From the NCBI GenBank assembly GCA_004295885.1, contig SEDG01000002.1, positions 1 to 39,128 of the forward strand: a DNA stretch of 39,128 nucleotides. The letters are read 5' to 3'. Origin of the DNA: Pedobacter sp. GTDB taxonomy: Bacteria; Bacteroidota; Bacteroidia; Sphingobacteriales; Sphingobacteriaceae. Positions 9,122-18,901 of this stretch are shown here, in pieces. Positions within the stretch are counted from its first letter, which is position 1. Each line of letters opens with the position of its first letter. Both the position numbers and the translations under genes were made by a program. The notes under the pieces are model-generated. The model worked only from the letters and a program-made list of their open reading frames with translations, was not told the origin of the DNA and ran no database searches.

Positions 9122-10807
9122 TTATTTAATGATCAGCACCAAATCTGCGTTTGCCGCTAATGTAATATCATTGATCTTTAACTGTTTAGAAACAGATTTC
9201 ATCTTCCGTGGAGATGAAAGTGCGCCTGTTTCGCACGTGTAAACTTGCAATGTAGGTGCCGTTGACTTGACCTGGGTATTTACGGAAGCCTTAATTGTTT
9301 CCTTAGTAGGGTTATACACATAGATGTAGGTCTCCACACCACATTTTACGCTGTATAGTTCCAGTTGTGCTGAACTGGCAACTGCCTTATGGATCAGAAA
9401 TGAGCCTCTTCCAGCTTTCATCATCATATCTTGGACTTTTCTTACCCTTGCGATGTAGGCGTCAGTGCCTCTATCATCGAAATATTCCCACCACCATGAA
9501 AGAGGTAAGATTGGTGTAGGCGTAAAAAGCCCATACCATAGCCCTCTTTTGAAGTCACTATCCATTTCATCGGCGAAAAGATTGAAATCCTTAGACCAAT
9601 CATACTCATAGCCAAATTCCCCGATTACATACGGCTTCTTGAACTGATTTGTATAACTGACAATAGTGGTCGGTAATGCCTTGTTATTTTTATAGATATG
9701 CTTTTGATTAAAATCAATATTGGCAATGGAGTTAAGCCCCTTCAAGTCCCGATGGGAAATACTGGTTGTTACCAAATGCTTAAAAGGATCAATCTTCTTA
9801 ATATACGCGCTCATTTCATCATGCCACTGCACAATTGCTGCAGGGTCTATTGGATTGTTCCTGTCCCGAAACTGCACGTTGTCAATCTCGTTAAAGAATT
9901 CCCAGGCCCCAATTGCATTACTATATCCCCATCTTGCCACAATAAACCTAAGCCTATTCCTATATTGCTGTTTAGCCTTTTCGTCCACAAAAAAATTGGC
10001 TGTCGAGGTTGCGTACCTTCCATTACGCTCATCATAAGATCCAGGGCCCAAAGTCAACATTACATATAGCCCAAGTGAGTCTGACAGATCAATCATCCTA
10101 TCGAGCTTTTTAATTGCGCTTGGGTTAAAGTACTCATCAGACTTAGTGTAACGGCTATTGTTAAAGTTGGAATTCCAGTCCAATGGCAGGTTCCAGGAAC
10201 AAATCCAGGTACGGTAGTAATTACCACCGTGCGAGGCTAGCGAACGCAACATGTACTCGTAATTATATTTAGGTTTCTCGTGTAAGGCCTTAAAAAACTT
10301 AGAATCATCGTTAGCCCTAGACTCCCAGCAAAGGTTCTCGCCAATCCCCCTGAAAAACTCGCCATTGTCGAACTGGAAACCCCAGTCATTCTTTGCATGA
10401 AGTATTCCCTTGCCAGTTCCCTTTTTTGATGAGAAAGTTTTTTTCACACTTGACGCCACAGGTCTCTCTTGTTTGTTAAGCTGAAATTTATAGGCATAAT
10501 TACCGACTTCCTGAGGAGTGAACCTTGCTTTCCATAAAGAGGTTTCATTGCTTTTACCCCTTTCGAAATAACATGGTAAGGTTAATTTCTTGCCAGTGGG
10601 ACTGGTTATGACCATGTCCAGGCTGATTTCCTCCTGTAAATATGCATTGGCAAACTCCGCCGTGATCAGGATATCCCACTCAGCCTTGGCATATTGGTAA
10701 ACTACCTTATTCATGACTTTGGAAGTTACGATCTTATTCTCTTGCCCAAAGGTATCTGAAGCATTTATGGAGGCTAGCAGCAGATATAATAATACGATTT
10801 TTTTCAT
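9122..10807 (-). CDS. DUF5060 plus GH5-like glycoside hydrolase
   Basis: The protein is 561 aa from the ATG at 10807, which begins a good signal peptide ending near FGQ (residue 22). A longer upstream frame adds 21 unlikely residues. An N-terminal beta-domain of the DUF5060 type spans about 30-125. A TIM-barrel domain follows with GENLCWESR, WEFFNEID (acid/base Glu307) and YVIGEFGYE (nucleophile Glu397), and a small C-terminal beta-domain closes the protein. This is a GH5-like clan A enzyme, probably acting on mannan or side-branched mannan oligosaccharides given its operon partners. The exact subfamily cannot be assigned by eye. It is first in the operon, behind a strong regulon promoter. 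Confidence 0.75.
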   Translation of the reverse strand: MKKIVLLYLLLASINASDTFGQENKIVTSKVMNKVVYQYAKAEWDILITAEFANAYLQEEISLDMVITSPTGKKLTLPCYFERGKSNETSLWKARFTPQEVGNYAYKFQLNKQERPVASSVKKTFSSKKGTGKGILHAKNDWGFQFDNGEFFRGIGENLCWESRANDDSKFFKALHEKPKYNYEYMLRSLASHGGNYYRTWICSWNLPLDWNSNFNNSRYTKSDEYFNPSAIKKLDRMIDLSDSLGLYVMLTLGPGSYDERNGRYATSTANFFVDEKAKQQYRNRLRFIVARWGYSNAIGAWEFFNEIDNVQFRDRNNPIDPAAIVQWHDEMSAYIKKIDPFKHLVTTSISHRDLKGLNSIANIDFNQKHIYKNNKALPTTIVSYTNQFKKPYVIGEFGYEYDWSKDFNLFADEMDSDFKRGLWYGLFTPTPILPLSWWWEYFDDRGTDAYIARVRKVQDMMMKAGRGSFLIHKAVASSAQLELYSVKCGVETYIYVYNPTKETIKASVNTQVKSTAPTLQVYTCETGALSSPRKMKSVSKQLKINDITLAANADLVLIIK

Positions 10808-10855
10808 TCTTGATATTTGGTTAAAATGGCAGTGCCTGTTTGCCCGCCTACTTTT

Positions 10856-10913
10856 CAAAGCTAATGGCATAAAGTATTTTAATGTAATGTTATTTTAACA
10901 TTTGTTTGTACTA
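10856..10913 (-). promoter_or_regulatory. Regulon operator and promoter for GH5-GH26-CE1
   Basis: On the minus strand TAGTAC (10908-10913), GTTAAAATA (10891-10899) and ATTA (10885-10888) are followed after exactly 21 nt by a perfect -7 box TAGCTTTG (10856-10863). The GH5-like start is 49 nt beyond the box. Confidence 0.75.
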
Positions 10914-10945
10914 TGCTTTACCCAATCGATTTTTACGCCAGAAGG

Positions 10946-12486
10946 TTATTTCCTTGCGGCATTGCGATTTTTTAGCAGAACCAACAGTGGTTCCCTATAT
11001 GATCCGCTACTGCTTGTATAAAATTTATTTCCAAGCAATAGTTCAGGTTTCCCATCACCATCAACATCACCCACATCCATGGTTAACCCCTTTTGGAAAG
11101 GTATGTCCTTTGGTAAGGCAAATGGCTGAAATGAGTAATTTCCATTGTTCTGTAGATAAACAAACGCCTCCCAAGGGGTTATCGCAGCGGGAAACGCGCT
11201 AATTGCAGCTATGTCAAGGTCTCCATCTAAATCCAAGTCTTTCGCAATTGCCTTGTAACAGCCATTTATGGGATGAAAATATCTTAGCTTGAATTTATTC
11301 CCTCCCTCATTTAGATAGAGATATATGCCATGGTATGGCTTTAAGATTTTACTGAGGTCCGCATTGTCCCCACAGGTATAGAGGATATCAGTCAGTCCAT
11401 CCCTGTTAAAATCAATCCGTTGGAAAGAACTGGATCCATAAGAGGGCGGAAAGGACATGATTCGCTTTTCAGTAAATTTTCCATCCCCAATATTGGCATA
11501 AAGATAAATGGCCTCGTCTGCCTGGGCGAACAGTGCCCAAATATCTGGCAGGCCATCGTGATCATAATCGTCGATTTTCAGGTCAATCGCACCGGGAAAA
11601 TCGCGTAGAACATGCGTTTGATAAACCCCCTTGCCCATATTCTCTCGCCAAGTTAACCGGCCCAGCATATTGCCGAATTCTGCTATCAACTGATCTGGCA
11701 ATCCATCTTTATTAAAATCTGCACTCAATGCCTTGAGTGGCCTGCCCAGACTCCCAAAATTGTTATACTTGGCTAGGCCTTTGATGCCCATAGGTGAAAG
11801 ATCAGCTTTTGCCAACATCCCATTTTTTAGGTTATTGGCATTGAAGTCTTTCCCGATAATCGTGGCCACCGCTGAACCTGCCTGTAAATTAATATCTACG
11901 ACAGGACCGGGCGTACTTACCTTTTCAAGTATCGTTAACTGTCTGTCAAGCGAATAAAGCCTATTGGCCATACCATCTCCAACATAGATTTGTTGCCTTT
12001 TAGAATCAATCTTAACCACTGTAGCGATGGCCAGCTTGCTGAAGAAAGCGGAGTCCGGTAACTTCACCTCAAAATTTGGAAGCCCAAATCTCACAGGTAG
12101 GGTAACTCGCTGTGCCGGCATCTCAAGGGGAGCCTGATTGACATAAAAGTCCTGGAGTTTTTGCCAACTTCCTTGGTCTATTACCGCAACCCTTGGGAAA
12201 AGCTTTCAGTTATGGAATCTAGGGCGTGGTTAGAAGGAGTGGCGCCGAGCAGTAGCCCCATAGACGGGAGTACAGATTTAGCCCAAATTTCTTTTGTGAG
12301 CAAAGAAGGCTCTGGGAAGGCATGGCAGCTTTGGCAATATCTTTCGGCAAGGGTTCTTGCCTCAACCGTTCCGCTTTCCGGTGCCTTTGCCACAGATGTG
12401 AGCTTGGTATGCCTCGGGTATAAAAAGACTAACAGGATAATGACACAACCGATCCCTATTAAAACCAACCTGTTTTTTGATTGCAT
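10946..12486 (-). pseudogene. Cytochrome c/FG-GAP (VCBS) repeat protein, frameshifted
   Basis: Two adjoining frames make one broken gene. The first, 12486 to 12181, encodes a membrane anchor, a heme-binding CQSCH motif (residues 51-55) and an LPSMG segment that may give the axial Met. It stops at TAA 12181-12183. The second continues without its own good start from about 12190 with VAVIDQGSWQKLQDFYVNQAP and carries several FG-GAP/VCBS repeats (DFNKDGLPDQL, DYDHDGLPDIW, DFNRDGLTDIL, DLDLDGDLDIA, DVDGDGKPELL). Adding one base in the 12183-12207 overlap, for example in the T run, would restore an approximately 510-aa protein. This could be a real mutation or a sequencing error. It is the last gene of the SusCD operon. 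Heme-bearing FG-GAP proteins are likely electron-transfer or binding proteins, but the function here is unknown. Confidence 0.7.
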
Positions 12487-12500
12487 GTTTATCGATTATA

Positions 12501-12533
12501 AATGGCCCATAACATTTTCCGCCATGGGCCATT
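12501..12533. terminator. Intercistronic hairpin after the PKD gene
   Basis: A perfect 10-bp stem (12501-12510 with 12524-12533) encloses a 13-nt loop between the PKD lipoprotein stop and the cytochrome/FG-GAP start. There is no T tract on the minus strand, so it may reduce readthrough or stabilise the upstream mRNA and need not be a full terminator. A T run follows it on the plus strand. Confidence 0.45.
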
Positions 12534-12537
12534 TTTA

Positions 12538-13671
12538 TTATGGTAACATTACCAAGCTAACATTATCAACCAAGAAATCTCCATTTGATTTCCCCGCGGA
12601 TGTAAGCACGCCGATTCCAACGTACACCGTACCCGTCAAGGTAGCCGTATATACGCCATTAGTGGCGACGAGCAATCCATAACCTCCATTTAAAGGGGCC
12701 AATTGGGAGATTTCTCCATCTAATGCCTTTGAATTTTGATTGGATCCCCAACCATTCCAGGTATTCAGGCCATAGATGAAATTGTTATCTGGACTAGAAT
12801 TATTCTCCACCCAAAGCGTATTACTCTTAGAGATATAAAATTGCAGGAAAGAAAACGTAGCTCCAGCTGGAACCTTAACTTGGGCGGTAAATCTATATTT
12901 CTTGCCTGATGTCACCTGAACTGCCTGATAGATAATGCCACTTACAGAGCCGGTGAAAGATGGCCAACGCAAGCAACCATTATAACCAGCCGATGGCTTA
13001 TCGGTTGTATGTCCATAAGTTGGTACCACTCCCGTGCTATAAGCTGTCCAGAAACTGTTTTCCCCAGTCTCAAAACTACCACCCTTAACCAGATTGTTAT
13101 CAACTATGGTAATGGCTTTTGTCTTTACCACAACATCCCCCAATAGACCCGTGACAGTTAATTTCACGTTGTAGGTTCCAAAGGCTGCAAACTTATGGTC
13201 GGGAGCAGTGGCTGTTGATGTTGCTGTTCCATCTCCAAAGTCCCAAACAACTGCGTCAGCGGCGGTCGAGGTATTCAAGAACACCGTATTTAAACCGAAG
13301 CTGGTGGCTGAGACTTCAAAATCTGCAATGGCGGCCGCTGATGCAGGCACCACTTTTTCAATGGTATTTGAATAACCTGCCTCGCTGGTTACCTTTAATG
13401 TAACCTTGAACTTACCAGGAACCGCATAGTTATGCACCGGTGACTTTTCGGTCGAACTGGTTCCATCACCAAACTGCCAGTAATATGATTCGGCGCTTGT
13501 TGATGTATTGTTAAAGGTGACCGCCAGGGATCCTGAAGATGCCGTGAAAGCAGCGACGGGCTTGACCCCATCCTTGACTATGGATTTTATGGTGTCGTCT
13601 TCCTTGCAGGAAGATAACACTAACGTGATTAAGCCTAATCCGACTAAGCAAATCGTGAATATTTTTTTCAT
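12538..13671 (-). CDS. PKD-domain surface glycan-binding lipoprotein
   Basis: The protein is 377 aa with a lipoprotein signal ending at LSSC (about residue 21). Two PKD domains follow at about 37-110 and 115-192, each with the typical FGDGT motif and a closing TLKV or KLTV strand. A C-terminal beta-sandwich of about 180 residues starts at GGSFETGE, resembles CBM4/9-like carbohydrate-binding modules and is rich in exposed aromatic residues. Its position after SusD2 and the DUF1735-type gene is that of a SusE/SGBP-type outer-surface binding protein. Mannan or mannan oligosaccharides are the expected ligand. This is inferred from context. Confidence 0.8.
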   Translation of the reverse strand: MKKIFTICLVGLGLITLVLSSCKEDDTIKSIVKDGVKPVAAFTASSGSLAVTFNNTSTSAESYYWQFGDGTSSTEKSPVHNYAVPGKFKVTLKVTSEAGYSNTIEKVVPASAAAIADFEVSATSFGLNTVFLNTSTAADAVVWDFGDGTATSTATAPDHKFAAFGTYNVKLTVTGLLGDVVVKTKAITIVDNNLVKGGSFETGENSFWTAYSTGVVPTYGHTTDKPSAGYNGCLRWPSFTGSVSGIIYQAVQVTSGKKYRFTAQVKVPAGATFSFLQFYISKSNTLWVENNSSPDNNFIYGLNTWNGWGSNQNSKALDGEISQLAPLNGGYGLLVATNGVYTATLTGTVYVGIGVLTSAGKSNGDFLVDNVSLVMLP

Positions 13672-13696
13672 GCCATTTTTTAATTAAAAGTTGTTC

Positions 13697-14284
13697 TTAT
13701 AGTTTAAGTGCGTTCACATCAACGATAACTATTACCTTGTCATTTTTTGGGTTTAGCGCATACTTGGTGGGATTAGTTATTGCTATGGCCAAGGCTACTT
13801 TCTTACCCGTGAAATTGGCCTTTAACTGGCTTCTGGTAATCGAAAGTAGAAATTGCTCAGAAGATTTCCCATCTGCCACGGCCACACTTTGGCTCAGTTG
13901 ATACATAGTGGTGGGCAACAATACCGTATTGGTCAATACATTGTTCGTGATCAGCGTCCCGATAGTATCTGGCCTTGTAATTATATTAACACTAAAGGCA
14001 TCGTTACTCACCTTGCCACTTCTAGAGACCCCCAATATCACATGGATACGGTCGTTCTTCAAATCATCTATATAATTGCGGGAGGCCGAATCGAGACCCT
14101 TGGGAACAAGGTAATTCAGGTTGCTACCTGTAGACAGGCTTTGGGGAATATAGATTTTCGCTTCCCCGAAATCTGCTTCGCTGTCATCTTTTTCGCAGCC
14201 TAGAAAGAGGCCCAATAAGGCCAACGGCAATACTAAAAGGAATTGTTTGATTTTTAATCTCATCGTACTGTATTTAAAATTCAT
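13697..14284 (-). CDS. DUF1735-type lipoprotein (PUL accessory surface protein)
   Basis: The protein is 195 aa from the ATG at 14284, two bases after the SusD2 stop. An internal ATG at 14263 would start directly at the signal peptide RLKIKQFLLVLPLALLGLFLGC, which has a clear lipobox. The mature part has the pattern of DUF1735 (BT_3987-like N-terminal) proteins, which follow SusD in many Bacteroidota loci and probably help bind glycan at the surface. No catalytic motif is visible. It is translationally close to both neighbours, so it belongs to the SusCD operon. Confidence 0.7.
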   Translation of the reverse strand: MNFKYSTMRLKIKQFLLVLPLALLGLFLGCEKDDSEADFGEAKIYIPQSLSTGSNLNYLVPKGLDSASRNYIDDLKNDRIHVILGVSRSGKVSNDAFSVNIITRPDTIGTLITNNVLTNTVLLPTTMYQLSQSVAVADGKSSEQFLLSITRSQLKANFTGKKVALAIAITNPTKYALNPKNDKVIVIVDVNALKL

Positions 14285-14286
14285 GA

Positions 14287-15987
14287 CTAATAACCAGGGT
14301 TTTGTACAAGGGAACCATTTGATCTTACCACCTCTGCCCGAGGAAAGGGAAGGTAATACATTGGGGTCCTGAATACTCTTGTCGCCACATCTACCACACT
14401 GTAATTGAAGGTTCCGTTAGGATTCTTGGTAACCTTGACGCCCCTGATTGGTTGATTAAGTAATGTAGAAGCATCATTCCATCTTAACAAATCCCAGTAA
14501 CGATGATCCTCGAAAGCTAGTTCTATTCGACGTTCGTGCCTTATCGCCAGTCGCATGGCACTTTTATCTGCGGCAACAACTGCCGGCATCGCTACACCTG
14601 CTCTAGCCCGAACCATGTTTATGGCTTGACGGGCCGTCATTACAGATGCAGGATCCGGAGCAAGATTATCTGGCCCGAAAGCTTCATTCATGGCTTCGGC
14701 ATAATTAAGTAGGATTTCCGCATAACGAAAGGCAATCCACTGATGTTGGGCAGTTGCGTTATTCACAAGGTCAAGGTTTGGAGCCAGAAATTTCTTGATA
14801 TAATAACCGGTACGGCTCGTATTTACCTTTGTCATATCATCCGAACCACCCACCGATTGATCGATTGTGCGTCCATTCCAAGTACTCCCATTGGTAACGA
14901 TGGTCTCTGCCAATCGAGGGTCGCGATTCTTGTAAATATCCGTTGGGTCTGCCGAACCCTTTAACTCATATTCAGCAACCAAGTTGTGAGATGGCGTTAC
15001 CCCACTTGAACCCCCTGATGTAGATATTGGATAGTTCGCCCGTTCCAGGTCATTTCCACCGGCACGCCTAATGGCTAAGATTGTCTCTGAACTTGCCAGC
15101 GCATTGTTACCTTGGAAATAGTTGCCATATCCCGCCGTATGTAGGGAATATCCCAGTCCAGTGGTGGTCATCACATCCCTTGCGGCAGCAGCTGCCCTTG
15201 CCCATTTCGCCTGATCGTTTGTCGGGTTATGCAGCGGACTTGCCGCATACAGAAGAACTCTTGCCTTGATAGCTAGTGCAGAGCCCTTGCTAAAGCGACC
15301 GTCCTGGTCAGAGTAGCCATTGGTTTTCCAATTCAAGGCGATGCTATCCTTATAGTTGTCAATTTCCGAAACAATAAAATTCACCACATCATCATAGCTC
15401 GATTTTGCAACGTTGGTATCATCACCACTTTGTTGTAATGTTTTATTGATGATGGGCACACCGCCATAACGCTTTAACAATTCCGAATAATAAAAGGCTT
15501 TTGCGATGTGCGCCTCACCCCTGTAGGATGAGATAAATAGTTTATCTCTGGTATAGTTGGTTACATCAGTAACCGTATCCCTATTTTTTGTGATCATAGC
15601 TTTCCAACCCTTTGAATAATCCAAAAAGAAGTTAGCAGCTCTTATACCCTCGTAAAAACTGTAGTATTTATTTACCTCAACAGAGGGATTTGCTTCGCTC
15701 AAAGTTCCTTGGTTAAATGGGATAACCCCTTGTGCATATGACAGGGTCTGTTGCGCATCATCGGTTGCAGCGTCAAAAAAACTGTTGTCCAGTGAAGTAA
15801 AGCTGATTGCCGATGACATTGGCGCATAAAATGCATTTGCAAACCCCGTCAGGGATGTCCTGGTAGATAGAACTGTCTCAGGGGTTGGCGCCGTATCAAG
15901 CTGGGTGTTTAGGAAATCCTTCTTACAACCCGCTAACGCTCCCATCACGAATAAAGCAAGCAAGGTATAGTTATATTTAGTTTTCAT
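14287..15987 (-). CDS. SusD-like outer-membrane glycan-binding lipoprotein (SusD2)
   Basis: The protein is 566 aa. A lipoprotein signal ends at ALAGC (residue 20), followed by the mostly helical RagB/SusD fold: the N-terminal KKDFLNTQ segment, ALAIKARVLLYAASPLHNP in the middle, IRHERRIELAFEDHRYWDLLRW near residue 485, and a C-terminus ending in QNPGY. SusD proteins cap a SusC porin and hand over oligosaccharides. This one pairs with SusC2 immediately upstream (17-bp gap). The ligand is probably a manno-oligosaccharide, by context. Confidence 0.9.
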   Translation of the reverse strand: MKTKYNYTLLALFVMGALAGCKKDFLNTQLDTAPTPETVLSTRTSLTGFANAFYAPMSSAISFTSLDNSFFDAATDDAQQTLSYAQGVIPFNQGTLSEANPSVEVNKYYSFYEGIRAANFFLDYSKGWKAMITKNRDTVTDVTNYTRDKLFISSYRGEAHIAKAFYYSELLKRYGGVPIINKTLQQSGDDTNVAKSSYDDVVNFIVSEIDNYKDSIALNWKTNGYSDQDGRFSKGSALAIKARVLLYAASPLHNPTNDQAKWARAAAAARDVMTTTGLGYSLHTAGYGNYFQGNNALASSETILAIRRAGGNDLERANYPISTSGGSSGVTPSHNLVAEYELKGSADPTDIYKNRDPRLAETIVTNGSTWNGRTIDQSVGGSDDMTKVNTSRTGYYIKKFLAPNLDLVNNATAQHQWIAFRYAEILLNYAEAMNEAFGPDNLAPDPASVMTARQAINMVRARAGVAMPAVVAADKSAMRLAIRHERRIELAFEDHRYWDLLRWNDASTLLNQPIRGVKVTKNPNGTFNYSVVDVATRVFRTPMYYLPFPRAEVVRSNGSLVQNPGY

Positions 15988-16004
15988 TAATAAATATTTT
16001 AAAG

Positions 16005-18866
16005 TTAAAATGTAACAGACAACCCTGTATTAAACGATTTTAAGGCTGGGTAACCACTCAATGTTTCTGGATCGAAATGATAGTCCCTTTGCAGGGAGCT
16101 CCAGCTTAGCGGATTTACTGCGTTGACATAAATACGAAGGTTACTTATTCCCAAGGATTTAACCACGCCAGTTGAAAACGTATAGCCCAACTCCACGTTT
16201 CTCAGGCGAAGAAAATCTCGGCTTTTCTGCCAAAATGAACTTGTCCTGTAGTTATTGTTGTTTGCTGCAGTTGTCAGACGGGGATAGGTCGCGGTGGCAC
16301 GGGTATCGATGCCTTGATCCGGGTAATATGCCCATGCACCCTGTGCAATCGAATAAGCATTACCATTGCCCACAAATGCCTGGACCTGTGTGCCCGCTGC
16401 CCCCAATATATTAACGGAAGAACCACTGATGCCCTGGAATAACGCACTGGCATCAAATCCCCTGTAGTTAAAGTTCGTGCCAAAAGAGTAGGTCAGGGTT
16501 GGGAATATAGATTTCCCAATTGCAGTCACGTCCTTCTCATCCACGATGTTATCCGCGTTAAGGTCTTGATATCTCAAGTCGCCCGGCTGTACCACCCCAA
16601 AGGCGGGAGAAGCAATACCCGACTTGAGCGTGCCGTTCGCATTGAAGTCACTCAATTGATAAAAACCAGTCGCCACCAAGCCAATAGTTGTTCCGATAGG
16701 CCTACCAGTCTGTTGGTTATAATCATATGGCAATGGGATCTCAGCCATGTAATCTATGTTGTTCTTGTTAAAAGATGCTGATCCAAAGACCGTGTAACCA
16801 AAGCCCCCGACCTTATCAGAAAAACTTGCCGTAGCCTCAAAGCCCTTATTCGTAACTTCTCCCAAGTTTGCAAAGCGGTTAACTGCACCGTAAAACCCCG
16901 GTATGGAATTATCTCTTGTAATGATGCCGGATCTTTTGTCCAGGAACACATCCACGGCCAGGTCGAGTTTCTTGAACAGGGAGATCTCTGCACCGATGTT
17001 GTATTTCATGCTTTTCTCGGCAAAAATATCGGGATTGGCCAGGGTCGTCTGGGTAAGCCCGGTATTTCCCGCGACACTCGCGTTTCCAGTGTAGAATGTT
17101 CCACTATTGTTATAGTATTGCTGGTAAAGAAATCTTCCACTGTTCTGTGTCTCGGAGTCCATTCCCCCACTTTTTCCAGCTGATGCCCTTATCTTTAAAA
17201 GGCTTATGATCTTATTTTGCTTTAGAAAGTCCTCATTGGAAACGACCCAGCTTGCTGATAGCGCTGGGTAAAAGCCCCACCTGTTTCCGGGAGCATAGCC
17301 ATCAGCCCCAAAATATGAGAAGCCAAACTCTGCAGTATACCTCTCGTCATAGTTATAGTTTGCCCTACCACTTACATTTTGATAATGATAGATGTAGGAA
17401 CTTGCCTCACCATCACCGCGGTAATCGGACTGATGGTAGTTGATGGCAGAAATCAGTTGATGCTTGCCAAATGCCTGTTCGTAACCCACGGTGGCCATAA
17501 GTTGTTTCCAGTCCTGTTGCCCGCCAGGCGCCAAGCCGGTTGCCCTCAAGGGAACAAGTACATTTGTTGGTCCTCCCGGTAGGCCATTAAAATATCTTGG
17601 GTAATCAGCCGTCTTGCTATAGTTACTTTGAGAATAACTGTTGAATGAATAGGCCTGAGAAAGATAAAGCCCTGGTACAAGTTCATCCAGCCTTTCCTTT
17701 AGTGAAAAGTTACCCTGCAATATCCTTCGATGTGAAGAAAACCAACCCAATGAGTTCAGCGAAGCTACGGGGTTATCTGGATAAAGAGAGGTCCCAGAAT
17801 AATTCCCTGTCGGACCATCTTTAACCTGGTAAATATTAGATGGGTACCTGGCTAGGTTCTGCCACAAGGAACCGCCACTGTAATTTGGAGCTTTTCTATC
17901 CTCCAGTCGGCCCCCGATATCTACTTTTGCCTCAAAGATATTGAACATCTTGAAATCTAGATTCGACCGCAAATTGTATCTCTTGATGACCGAGTTTGAG
18001 GTAGCGTCGGTTTGCTTGACATCGTAAAGCGCCTGTTGATTGGCATAATTCAAGACAATATTGTACCTGGCATTCTCATCCCCACCGTTAAAATTCAGGT
18101 CGGCATCCGTGTATGGTGATTGTTTCTTCAGCACCTCTGCATACCAGTCTACATCTGGTAAGGTACCGTTTTGATAACCCTGTAACTGTGCCGGAGAATA
18201 GGTCGGGGTCCAGATGTTACCCTTATCATTGCTATTGGCCTGATTATATAATGTCGCATACTCAAACGAATTCAATGGCTTATAAATGTTGACTGCCCGT
18301 TGCAAACCAGTTCTGGTTTGGAAGGTAATGGTTGGTTTACCAACCTTCCCCCTTTTTGTTATGACATAGATAACGCCGTTGGACCCACGCATGCCAAAGG
18401 TTGCCAGGGCAGCAGCGTCCTTGAGTATGGAAACGCTTTCGATTTCAGCTGCCGATAGGTAGGAAAAGTTATTCGAATTGGTTTCGAACCCATCAATGAA
18501 AACCTTATAGGTATTTAGCCCACTATTGGACAACCTCCCAAATGAACCCACGCCTCTAATGCCGAGCGACGCGTCATCATATCCTGGCTCCCCTGAGCCC
18601 TGATTAACTGTTAGACCTGGCAAACGACCGTACAACGTGTTCATTAAGTTCATCGTAGGTGTTTTGTACAGTGTTTCACCATAAACGGTTGATACGGCCG
18701 CGGTAGAGTTTATTTTTGTCGTCTTAAATAGTCTACCTGGCTCCATTCTGCCCGCCTTGATGGTGTCGGTCAGTTCACGGCCTGTCGTTTGGGCCGTTGA
18801 ACGTTCAGCTATAGCCAGAAATAACATGGCGAAGACTGCTTGTTTTAGGATATATTTTTTAGTCAT
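16005..18866 (-). CDS. SusC-like TonB-dependent transporter lacking the N-terminal carboxypeptidase-like domain (SusC2)
   Basis: The protein is 953 aa. A signal peptide (about 1-25) is followed by a short linker and then directly by the plug domain (LYGRLPGLTVNQGSGEPG, IRGVGSFGR, VFIDGFE, IESVSILKDAAALATFGMRGSNGVIYVITKRG at about 80-175). The rest is a beta-barrel ending in the outer-membrane signature GLSVTF. The usual N-terminal CarboxypepD_reg-like domain, present in SusC1, is absent, making it about 140 residues shorter. It presumably still imports oligosaccharides through TonB with SusD2. It follows SusD1 by 35 bp. Confidence 0.88.
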   Translation of the reverse strand: MTKKYILKQAVFAMLFLAIAERSTAQTTGRELTDTIKAGRMEPGRLFKTTKINSTAAVSTVYGETLYKTPTMNLMNTLYGRLPGLTVNQGSGEPGYDDASLGIRGVGSFGRLSNSGLNTYKVFIDGFETNSNNFSYLSAAEIESVSILKDAAALATFGMRGSNGVIYVITKRGKVGKPTITFQTRTGLQRAVNIYKPLNSFEYATLYNQANSNDKGNIWTPTYSPAQLQGYQNGTLPDVDWYAEVLKKQSPYTDADLNFNGGDENARYNIVLNYANQQALYDVKQTDATSNSVIKRYNLRSNLDFKMFNIFEAKVDIGGRLEDRKAPNYSGGSLWQNLARYPSNIYQVKDGPTGNYSGTSLYPDNPVASLNSLGWFSSHRRILQGNFSLKERLDELVPGLYLSQAYSFNSYSQSNYSKTADYPRYFNGLPGGPTNVLVPLRATGLAPGGQQDWKQLMATVGYEQAFGKHQLISAINYHQSDYRGDGEASSYIYHYQNVSGRANYNYDERYTAEFGFSYFGADGYAPGNRWGFYPALSASWVVSNEDFLKQNKIISLLKIRASAGKSGGMDSETQNSGRFLYQQYYNNSGTFYTGNASVAGNTGLTQTTLANPDIFAEKSMKYNIGAEISLFKKLDLAVDVFLDKRSGIITRDNSIPGFYGAVNRFANLGEVTNKGFEATASFSDKVGGFGYTVFGSASFNKNNIDYMAEIPLPYDYNQQTGRPIGTTIGLVATGFYQLSDFNANGTLKSGIASPAFGVVQPGDLRYQDLNADNIVDEKDVTAIGKSIFPTLTYSFGTNFNYRGFDASALFQGISGSSVNILGAAGTQVQAFVGNGNAYSIAQGAWAYYPDQGIDTRATATYPRLTTAANNNNYRTSSFWQKSRDFLRLRNVELGYTFSTGVVKSLGISNLRIYVNAVNPLSWSSLQRDYHFDPETLSGYPALKSFNTGLSVTF

Positions 18867-18901
18867 TTTTCCTCTAATATTTGATTGTGATTTCTACAGG
18901 A

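Noticed and set aside
12161-12682. 173-aa plus-strand open frame
   Set aside because: It lies antisense to the cytochrome/PKD genes, whose motifs (CQSCH, lipobox, FGDGT) are clear.
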